From: JBJFCE01 sp964437825
GTDB lineage: Bacteria; Bacillota; Clostridia; Lachnospirales; Lachnospiraceae
DNA length: 18,355 nt
Direction: 5' to 3'
Assembly (NCBI GenBank): GCA_964437825.1
Contig: CAYTIH010000048.1
Location: 1-18,355 of the forward strand
Shown here: positions 1 to 5,833 of the stretch, one piece after another
Position numbering within the stretch: the first letter of the stretch is position 1
How the letters are laid out: each line of letters opens with the position of its first letter
Position numbers and translations under genes: made by a program
Notes under the pieces: generated by a model
What the model was told of the DNA's origin: nothing
What the model saw: the letters and a program-made list of their open reading frames with translations, nothing else
The model's database searches: none

Positions 1-79
1 TGTTGGAAATGGGAGTTCCTGTCGCAAAAGTAACCCCCTTGCCTCCAGTAATTTCCACCACATAAGCGGGTGGTGGAAT
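1..79 (-). pseudogene. Fragment of a mobile-element SNF2/DEAD-type helicase, truncated
   Basis: Reading the minus strand from 61 to 2 gives VVEITGGKGVTFATGTPISN. The block GGKGVTFATGTPISN is typical of the very large helicase/methylase-type proteins carried by integrative conjugative elements of Firmicutes; this assignment comes from memory of the family. The frame is closed by a TAA at 82-80, only a few codons upstream, and 83-347 shows no coding continuation in any minus frame. The fragment therefore seems to begin in the middle of a gene and to continue past the left edge. It is best read as a remnant, or as the broken end of an element. The match is short, so chance similarity is possible. 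Confidence 0.5.
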
Positions 80-80
80 T
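50..80. repeat. Imperfect inverted repeat at the end of the helicase fragment
   Basis: The left arm AATTTCCACCAC (50-61) pairs with the right arm GTGGTGGAATT (70-80), with one unpaired T in the left arm. The 8-nt loop is 62-69. It sits where the helicase-like frame stops, so it may mark the junction of a decayed element or act as a terminator-like hairpin. No T-tract follows on either strand. Confidence 0.5.
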
Positions 81-152
81 TAAAATTTCATTTTAGGCAT
101 ATTTCAAAAAATATTTTTGTACGCCTTTCCTACTCAAATCACGGTATTTTCC

Positions 153-180
153 TTGCAAAATTTATATTTTACGGTACAAT
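153..180 (+). promoter_or_regulatory. Predicted sigma-A promoter of the ykpA operon
   Basis: A TTGCAA -35 box (153-158) and a TACAAT -10 box (175-180) are separated by 16 nt. Transcription would start near 187 and leave a leader of about 160 nt before the ABC-F start codon. The prediction rests on the consensus match only. Confidence 0.55.
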
Positions 181-224
181 GGAAAAGGCAATACTGTAGG
201 AAACACATTATAAAAAAGGTAATA

Positions 225-260
225 GATTGGAAAATAAGCTTGATAGCTTATTTTTCAATC
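225..260 (+). promoter_or_regulatory. Strong leader hairpin upstream of ykpA (possible attenuator)
   Basis: Positions 225-240 and 245-260 form an uninterrupted 16-bp stem, including one G-U pair (230/255), around a TGAT loop. The 3' arm contains TATTTTT, so a shorter fold of the same stem would be followed by a U-run like a weak intrinsic terminator. A second small hairpin follows (265-271 with 279-285, ATTTGAG/CTCAAAT). The position between the predicted promoter and the start codon fits conditional termination. No convincing leader peptide was seen. Confidence 0.5.
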
Positions 261-293
261 AACAATTTGAGTCGGAGCCTCAAATATGCCATG

Positions 294-328
294 ATCGCAG
301 ACTATCGCGTGTCATCGCAATAAATCGC
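294..328 (+). repeat. Four ATCGC motifs at exact 10-nt spacing in the ykpA leader
   Basis: ATCGC occurs at 294-298, 304-308, 314-318 and 324-328, with a strict period of 10 nt. The intervening bases are not conserved. The array ends 8 nt before the GGAGG ribosome binding site (337-341) of the ABC-F gene. TGTCA (310-314) and TGACA (331-335) also bracket its last part and could pair. Confidence 0.6.
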
Positions 329-347
329 TCTGACATGGAGGATTTTT

Positions 348-1994
348 ATGATCAGTGCAAACAACGTCACCTACCGCGTAGGTAAAAAAGCTTTATTTGA
401 GGAAGTCAACATCAAATTCACGGAAGGGAACTGCTACGGCCTGATTGGTGCAAACGGAGCCGGCAAATCCACTTTTTTAAAAATCCTCTCCGGACAGCTT
501 GAGACCACAAACGGCGATATTTCCATCACCCCGGGACAGCGTCTTTCTTTTCTGGAACAGGACCACTTCAAATATGATTCTTATACAGTTATGGATACAG
601 TCATTCTCGGAAATGAGCGCCTCTATCAGGTCATGAAGGAAAAGGACGCCATTTATGCCAAGGAGGATTTTTCCGATGAAGACGGTATTCATGCCAGCGA
701 GCTGGAAGCGGAATTTGCGGAGATGGACGGATGGGAAGCGGAATCAAACGCTGCCATGCTCTTAAACGGTCTCGGTATTGATACGGAGCTTCATTATGCC
801 GTTATGGGCGATTTAAACGGCAGTGAAAAAGTAAAAATCCTTTTGGCCAAAGCGCTGTTTGGCAATCCCGATATCCTGCTGCTGGATGAGCCCACCAACC
901 ATCTGGATCTGGACGCCATTGCATGGCTTGAGGAATTTCTGATCGACTTTGAAAATACGGTCATCGTCGTATCCCACGACCGTTATTTCCTGAACAAGGT
1001 TTGTACCCATATCGCAGACATCGATTACGGCAAGATTCAGCTGTACGCCGGAAACTATGACTTCTGGTTTGAATCCAGTCAGCTGCTCATCAAACAGATG
1101 AAGGAAGCAAATAAAAAGAAGGAAGAAAAAATCAAGGAGCTGCAGGAATTCATTTCCCGCTTCTCGGCCAATGCAAGCAAGTCAAAGCAGGCGACCTCCA
1201 GAAAGCGTGCTCTTGAAAAAATTGAACTGGATACGATCCGTCCGTCCAGCAGGAAATATCCCTACATTGATTTCCGCCCTGACAGGGAAATCGGAAACGA
1301 AGTCCTGTGTGTGGAAAATATCAGCAAAACCATAAACGGGGAAAAGGTGCTGGATCATGTATCCTTTATTTTGAATCATGAAGACAAGGTTGCGTTCGTA
1401 GGCAGCAACGAGCTTGCAATTACCACACTTTTCAGGATTCTCGTAGGCGAGCTGGAACCCGACGAGGGTACTTATAAATGGGGCATAACCACCTCCCAGG
1501 CTTATTTCCCGAAGGACAATACCGAAGAATTCGACAACGACTTAACGATTACCGACTGGCTGACCGGCTATTCTCCCGTCAAGGATGTTACGTATGTACG
1601 CGGTTTCCTCGGACGTATGCTCTTTGCGGGCGAGGACGGCGTCAAACGTGTGAAGGTTTTGTCCGGAGGCGAAAAAGTCCGCTGTCTGCTCAGTAAAATG
1701 ATGATTTCAGGCGCCAACTGCCTGATTCTGGATGAGCCTACCAACCATCTGGATATGGAATCCATCACTGCGCTAAATAACGGGCTGATCAAATTCAGCG
1801 GCGTCATCCTGTTCTCCTGCCATGACCATCAGTTTGTTCAAACCACGGCAAACCGTATTATGGAGCTGTTGCCGGACGGAACACTGATTGACAAAATTAC
1901 CACCTACGACGAATACCTGGCAAGCGACGCCATGGCAAGAAAACGTACGGTTTATAATGCAGATCAATTGAAAAAAGAGGATGACGAAAACTGA
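348..1994 (+). CDS. ykpA: ABC-F family ATP-binding protein (YkpA/YbiT type)
   Basis: A soluble tandem-ABC ATPase of the ABC-F family, whose members bind the ribosomal E site and act on translation; it is not a transporter and has no membrane segments. Its 548 residues are the usual length. The first domain has Walker A GANGAGKST (35-43), the signature LNGSEK (156-161) and Walker B LLLDEPTNHLD. A basic interdomain linker (about 245-305, with KKKEEK and KSKQATSRKR) is the P-site tRNA-interacting region. The second domain has LSGGEK (438-443) and LILDEPTNHLD. The second P-loop is degenerate: residues 352-360 read GSNELAITT, without GK[ST]. The first signature is also non-canonical, as I recall for YkpA. 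The ATG at 348 has GGAGG 6 nt upstream. The sequence reads like a YkpA orthologue rather than an antibiotic-resistance ABC-F. The stop overlaps the next start by one base (TGATG). Confidence 0.92.
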   Translation: MISANNVTYRVGKKALFEEVNIKFTEGNCYGLIGANGAGKSTFLKILSGQLETTNGDISITPGQRLSFLEQDHFKYDSYTVMDTVILGNERLYQVMKEKDAIYAKEDFSDEDGIHASELEAEFAEMDGWEAESNAAMLLNGLGIDTELHYAVMGDLNGSEKVKILLAKALFGNPDILLLDEPTNHLDLDAIAWLEEFLIDFENTVIVVSHDRYFLNKVCTHIADIDYGKIQLYAGNYDFWFESSQLLIKQMKEANKKKEEKIKELQEFISRFSANASKSKQATSRKRALEKIELDTIRPSSRKYPYIDFRPDREIGNEVLCVENISKTINGEKVLDHVSFILNHEDKVAFVGSNELAITTLFRILVGELEPDEGTYKWGITTSQAYFPKDNTEEFDNDLTITDWLTGYSPVKDVTYVRGFLGRMLFAGEDGVKRVKVLSGGEKVRCLLSKMMISGANCLILDEPTNHLDMESITALNNGLIKFSGVILFSCHDHQFVQTTANRIMELLPDGTLIDKITTYDEYLASDAMARKRTVYNADQLKKEDDEN

Positions 1995-2857
1995 TGAGAG
2001 CGGTTGATTTACATGCACATTCCAATAAATCCGACGGTTCCATGTCCCCCGCCGAGCTGACTTCCTACGCCGCCCGAAAGGGGCTTCGCGCCTATGCGCT
2101 GACGGACCATGATACCGTCGACGGTTTGTACGAAGCGCAAAAGGAAGCCGAAAAATATCCTGATCTGGAGGTTGTCCCCGGAATTGAATTATCAACGGAA
2201 TACAGAGGCCGCGATATCCATATCGTCGGCCTTTATATTCAGTATAACCGGCCGGACTTTCTTGATCACCTGACCCGTTTTCGGAATTCCCGCATTACCC
2301 GTAACGAAAAAATGTGCCGCAGCCTTGCGGACGCAGGGATTGACATTACCTTTGAGAAATTGCAGGCGGAATATGAAGGCAGTGTTATTACAAGAGCTCA
2401 CTATGCACGCTATCTGCTTGCCCACGGCTATGTCAAGTCCCTCCCCGAGGCTTTTGACCGTTATGTGGGAGATCATACCAAATATTTCGTTCCGCGTGAA
2501 AAAGTGACGCCGGTTCAGGCTGTAGAACTGATTTTAAAGGCGGGCGGGATTCCCATTCTGGCGCATCCTGTCCTGTATCATATGAGCAATGCGGCTCTTG
2601 AAGAGCTTGTATCCGAGCTGAAAGACGCAGGCATGATCGGCATGGAATGTATTTACAGCACTTATTCCGCTTCCGAAGAACGCGACATGAAACGTCTTGC
2701 GGACAAATATGAGTTAGCCTACAGCGGCGGCTCGGATTTTCACGGAAAGGCAAAGCCGGGTCTTGAACTTGGCACCGGTTACGGAAAACTGTTTGTACCG
2801 GAGGAACTATTGGATCATCTGGTGAGTGCCCGAAAAAAGGCCGGAAAGGGTATATGA
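1994..2857 (+). CDS. PHP-domain metal-dependent phosphoesterase (RNase AM/YciV-like)
   Basis: A PHP-family hydrolase of 287 residues. The metal-binding motifs appear in order: DLHAHS (residues 5-10), TDHDTVDGL (about 37-45), the GIELSTEY strand, ILAHPVL around residue 190, and SGGSDFHG near 245. An internal helical insert (about 100-160) is usual for the YciV/TrpH type, whose characterised members remove nucleotides from RNA 5' ends or dephosphorylate 3',5'-bisphosphonucleosides. That specific activity is inferred from the family. The ATG overlaps the ykpA stop by one base, so translation is probably coupled. The stop overlaps the downstream HAD gene by 4 nt. Confidence 0.88.
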   Translation: MRAVDLHAHSNKSDGSMSPAELTSYAARKGLRAYALTDHDTVDGLYEAQKEAEKYPDLEVVPGIELSTEYRGRDIHIVGLYIQYNRPDFLDHLTRFRNSRITRNEKMCRSLADAGIDITFEKLQAEYEGSVITRAHYARYLLAHGYVKSLPEAFDRYVGDHTKYFVPREKVTPVQAVELILKAGGIPILAHPVLYHMSNAALEELVSELKDAGMIGMECIYSTYSASEERDMKRLADKYELAYSGGSDFHGKAKPGLELGTGYGKLFVPEELLDHLVSARKKAGKGI

Positions 2858-3669
2858 TGTCACAAAAAATATTATTTACGGATCTCGACGGGACCCTGCT
2901 TCGGGATGATAAAACAATCTCCGAACGGGTAAAAGATGCGCTTTATGATATGAACAAGCGGGGACATGTGCTCGTTTTTACCACCGGCCGTCCCCTGAAA
3001 AGCGTTTTGGAGGTTCGGGAAACTCTGGGGCTCTGCTTTCCGGATTCCTATATCATCGCCTATAACGGAAGCCTCATTTACCACTGCGATACCGAAACTC
3101 CCGTTATGGAACACACCATAGCACTGCAGGATGTCGCCGCCATTATGAACGAAGCACGCGCTCTCGGCATTCACTGCCATACTTATGAGAACGACTGCAT
3201 CATTTTCGAGCAGGACACCCCGGAGCTTACCTACTATAGGCAGAACATCCATCTGCCTTCTAAATTCGTGGCTGACATCCCGTCCGCACTGACCAGGGCT
3301 CCTTATAAGCTGATTGCAATTCAGCTTCAGGATCACGCACTGCTTGAGGCCTTAAAAGAGCATGTGTTATCCAAACTATCCGGACGCATCACTGCCGTAT
3401 TTTCCAATGACCGCTATCTGGAATTCTACCCGGTATCCTCCGGGAAAGGAAACGCAGTCACGCAGCTATGCGCACTCTTGCATATTCCGATTCAAAACAG
3501 CGCCGCGATCGGGGATGAAAGCAACGATATCTCCATGCTGAAGGCCGCAGGTCTCGGCTGCGCCATGGCAAACGCAAAGCCCGCTGTCAAAGAGGCCGCG
3601 GACTTTATTACAACCTTTGATAATAACCATGACGGAATCTGTGATCTTCTATCCTTTTTCTTTGGTTGA
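2854..3669 (+). CDS. Cof-type HAD-superfamily phosphatase
   Basis: A 271-residue HAD hydrolase with a large cap, of the Cof/YidA class that dephosphorylates sugar phosphates, nucleotides or flavin phosphates. The substrate cannot be told from sequence. Motif I is FTDLDGTLL (nucleophile Asp and general acid Asp), motif II TTGRP, the motif III lysine lies in SSGKGNAV, and motif IV is IGDESNDISML. All four look intact. The first ATG (2854) overlaps the PHP stop as ATGA. The adjacent second ATG (2857) is better spaced from AAAGGG (6 nt), so the true start may be one codon later. It is the last gene of the plus-strand operon and overlaps the tail of the convergent MATE remnant by 21 nt. Confidence 0.9.
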   Translation: MMSQKILFTDLDGTLLRDDKTISERVKDALYDMNKRGHVLVFTTGRPLKSVLEVRETLGLCFPDSYIIAYNGSLIYHCDTETPVMEHTIALQDVAAIMNEARALGIHCHTYENDCIIFEQDTPELTYYRQNIHLPSKFVADIPSALTRAPYKLIAIQLQDHALLEALKEHVLSKLSGRITAVFSNDRYLEFYPVSSGKGNAVTQLCALLHIPIQNSAAIGDESNDISMLKAAGLGCAMANAKPAVKEAADFITTFDNNHDGICDLLSFFFG

Positions 3670-3861
3670 CATAAGATTCTTCTTTTCCCAACCGCCCTGC
3701 AGATACCGGGCAGACGCAGCAATAAGCGCAATCACCCGGCCCGCACAAAATGCCCGCCAGATAATATCTACTCCGATGATGTGCGCAAACCCGATCGTTA
3801 ACACCAGCCTGATCACAAAGCTGAGCATAGTCGTAATGATAAACCGGCTCAGCGCAGCCAA
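3649..3861 (-). pseudogene. C-terminal remnant of a MATE-family efflux transporter
   Basis: The minus frame encodes about 70 residues that look like the last transmembrane helices of a MATE (NorM/DinF-like) drug/cation antiporter: SFVIRLVLTIGFAHIIGVD, then IIWRAFCAGRVIALIAASAR, ending in RYLQGGWEKKNLM. MATE proteins are normally about 450 residues with 12 helices. The same frame reaches a stop at 3984-3982, and the stretch just upstream is arginine-rich and unlike a MATE. Nothing between here and the 87-residue gene could encode the missing part. The only start is a TTG at 3861 without a good ribosome binding site. I read it as a decaying 3' fragment, not an expressed gene. The TAG stop lies inside the end of the convergent HAD gene. 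Confidence 0.6.
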
Positions 3862-3944
3862 ATGCGATTCCCGCCGCTGCCGGTGCGTCCCATATCCGTT
3901 TTCCCTCGCTCCGATTTCTTGTGCAGCCGTGCTGCCCGGGCCGG

Positions 3945-4208
3945 CTACCCTTCCACAATCAGAAATCTGCCGTCGCCAATATCAAAAACCTCATCGGCCG
4001 ACAGTATTTCCTGCGCATCGGCGCCTTCCATATCTACGCCTTCTTCGTTAAAATATTCCCATACTTCCTCGGGAGAGTCTACAACAACAGCCATACACTC
4101 CTCCAAAAAATTTTCCGCCTCATCTTTCGTATCGGCCACATTCTCATCAAACAGCTGACTCTGTTTTTTCAGAAACGTATCCAATACCGCGTCATCAAAT
4201 TCATGCAT
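3945..4208 (-). CDS. Small acidic protein of unknown function (87 aa)
   Basis: I do not recognise the family with certainty. The product is short and very acidic, starting MHEFDDAVLDTFL, with long predicted helices and a C-terminal strand-like DGRFLIVEG. It has no signal peptide or membrane segment, so it should be cytoplasmic. It is judged real because the ATG is preceded by a perfect AGGAGG (4222-4217) with an 8-nt spacer, and because its composition is protein-like. It follows the Maf-HAD gene by 82 nt, and that gap carries a run of nine G on the coding strand (4242-4234). It may be the last gene of the minus cluster or have its own promoter. Similar small acidic ORFs are common in Lachnospiraceae genomes (from memory). 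Confidence 0.75.
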   Translation of the reverse strand: MHEFDDAVLDTFLKKQSQLFDENVADTKDEAENFLEECMAVVVDSPEEVWEYFNEEGVDMEGADAQEILSADEVFDIGDGRFLIVEG

Positions 4209-4233
4209 ACCGCTTACCTCCTGTCTGTTTGTA

Positions 4234-4242
4234 CCCCCCCCC
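4234..4242 (-). repeat. G9 homopolymer upstream of the small acidic gene
   Basis: Nine consecutive G on the minus strand lie 12-20 nt upstream of the ribosome binding site at 4222-4217, and TACAAA follows immediately. No good -35 box is visible at the right distance, so a promoter here is only a possibility. Such runs are prone to slippage and sequencing error. Confidence 0.7.
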
Positions 4243-4284
4243 GAAAAGAACCTTCTCTGCTCCTCGGAGCCGCTTCACATTTCC

Positions 4285-4340
4285 GCTTCCTCAATCCGTC
4301 TCAGAGTCTCTTGCTTCCTCAATCTGTCTCAGAGTCTCTT
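4285..4340 (-). repeat. 28-bp tandem duplication at the 3' end of the Maf-HAD gene
   Basis: Positions 4285-4312 and 4313-4340 are two adjacent 28-bp copies that differ at one base (C at 4296, T at 4324). As 28 is not a multiple of three, the second copy is read in a different frame. The protein now ends ...LRQIEEARDSETD. Removing one copy would give ...LRQIEEAEM and a stop. The near-identity suggests a recent event. Confidence 0.9.
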
Positions 4341-5778
4341 TCAGCACGCGGCACACTCCCTTTTGTGTATAATCCGGGCAGCTATACCTTGCAGCCTGTT
4401 TGACCGGTCCTCTGGCATTTTCCACTGCAAAGCTCATTTTTGCAGCTTCCATCAGTCCTATATCATTCTCATTATCTCCAAAGGTCATGGTTTCTTCGTA
4501 TCCGATCTGAAAATAGTCCTGAATCAAACGGATTGCATTTCCCTTATCCACGGACGCATCCATGAAATCGACCCATTCCTCGCCTGCCATGCAGACCTTG
4601 ACGCGGTCCTTCCATGCAGGAATCAATTCCTGTTCACCGATTTCACGAATGGATCCTTCATGCCGGATTGCAATCTTGATCATGCGCGGATTTCCCGCAA
4701 GCACATCCGTTACGACCTCCATCTTGTTGCGGTATCTGTCCCGAATCAGGGAAATAAATGCCCGGCTTTGTGATTCCACCAGACTTCCCTGCGGCGTAGA
4801 AACCACGAAATCATAATCCCCGCCATAAGAACGCAGCTGCCTTATAATCTCCGCCGCATCCTCGGCCTGCATATCCGTTACGGACAAATCCTGCCCCTTG
4901 TATACAATATGAGCCCCGTTTTCCGCAATATACACAATTTCATCCGCTACCTGCGCAAACATGGCCCGGATACTGTAATACTGCCTGCCGCTGGCAACAC
5001 AGCACAGGATTCCCTTCTTCGTCAGCTCATGCATCAGCATAGGAATCTCGGGGTCCACCTCCGGCGAAGACTCCTTGACCAGCGTACCGTCAATATCCGT
5101 CGCAATCAGCCGGATTTGACGAAGATCCGGCTTTCGCTCCGTCTTGGCCTGTTCCTTTTGCAAATCGTCCTTCAAATCGTTCTGTAATCTGTCCTGCAGA
5201 TAGGAAGCCTCATGGATCAGTCTGGCAATGGGCAGTCCCACCACATTCAGATAGTCCCCTGCAATTCTTTCCACATACACTGCAAATCTTCCCTGTATGC
5301 CATATGCCCCGGCCTTATCCATCGGTTCGCCCGTAGCAATATAGTCCCGGATTTCCTCATCCGTCATGGGATAAACCGTAACATCGGTTTTTTCAAAAAA
5401 GGTTGTGCTTCGTTTTGAGGTCAAAAGAGTAACTCCGGTATAAACCTGATGCGTTTTCCCCTGAAGCAGATGAAGCATACGATATGCGTCTTCTTCATGC
5501 TTCGGCTTACCGAGTATTTCTCCTCCAAAGGCTACAACCGTATCCGCACCGATCACCAGACAATCCCGTTCTCCCTGTACCTTTCCTGCTGTTTCTAACT
5601 GCTCCATGACATCCTCGGCCTTCTGCCCGGATAACTCCATGACCATCTGCTCCGGACTTGTCTGCGTGATCCGTTCTTCTTTTTTGCTGACGAGAACCTC
5701 GAAGGATAATCCCGCCTGCGTCAGTATTTCTTTTCTTCTGGGCGATGCCGATGCCAATATGATTTGATAGTCCTTCAT
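4291..5778 (-). CDS. Fusion of Maf nucleotide pyrophosphatase and Cof-type HAD phosphatase
   Basis: One 495-residue polypeptide with two enzymes. Residues 1-195 are a Maf domain (house-cleaning pyrophosphatase that removes non-canonical or modified NTPs): LASASPRRKEIL (8-19), VIGADTVV (75-82), LGKPKHEEDAYRML and the GAYGIQG motif (157-163). After a charged linker (about 196-222) comes a HAD/Cof phosphatase: TDIDGTLV (227-234), ASGRQ (262-266), DKGNAI (411-416) and FGDNENDIGLM (433-443). All key catalytic residues seem present in both halves. The longer frame begins with a TTG at 5811, but the ATG at 5778 has GGAG 7 nt upstream and starts exactly at the Maf domain, so it is preferred. The gap to ppk is 55 nt. 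The Maf half could supply nucleoside monophosphates to the HAD half; that link is inference. The C-terminus is altered by a 28-bp duplication. Confidence 0.88.
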   Translation of the reverse strand: MKDYQIILASASPRRKEILTQAGLSFEVLVSKKEERITQTSPEQMVMELSGQKAEDVMEQLETAGKVQGERDCLVIGADTVVAFGGEILGKPKHEEDAYRMLHLLQGKTHQVYTGVTLLTSKRSTTFFEKTDVTVYPMTDEEIRDYIATGEPMDKAGAYGIQGRFAVYVERIAGDYLNVVGLPIARLIHEASYLQDRLQNDLKDDLQKEQAKTERKPDLRQIRLIATDIDGTLVKESSPEVDPEIPMLMHELTKKGILCCVASGRQYYSIRAMFAQVADEIVYIAENGAHIVYKGQDLSVTDMQAEDAAEIIRQLRSYGGDYDFVVSTPQGSLVESQSRAFISLIRDRYRNKMEVVTDVLAGNPRMIKIAIRHEGSIREIGEQELIPAWKDRVKVCMAGEEWVDFMDASVDKGNAIRLIQDYFQIGYEETMTFGDNENDIGLMEAAKMSFAVENARGPVKQAARYSCPDYTQKGVCRVLKETLRQIEEARDSETD

Positions 5779-5833
5779 TATGATACTCCGTATACTTTTT
5801 TTTGCTGCCAAGCGGTCTGCGAAATTTTAGTTT

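Noticed and set aside
117..323. 68-residue open frame before ykpA, possible leader peptide
   Set aside because: It starts at a TTG without a ribosome binding site, upstream of the predicted transcription start, and its composition is not protein-like. The region is better explained as promoter plus structured leader.
3862..3944. GC-rich palindromic segment after the small acidic gene as a terminator
   Set aside because: Short overlapping dyads (GCAGC/GCTGC, AGCCG/CGGCT) exist, but there is no dominant stem and no U-tract on the minus strand.
5779..5811. TTG start 11 codons upstream for the Maf-HAD protein
   Set aside because: The ATG at 5778 has a well-spaced GGAG and starts at the conserved Maf N-terminus; the extra residues do not fit the family.
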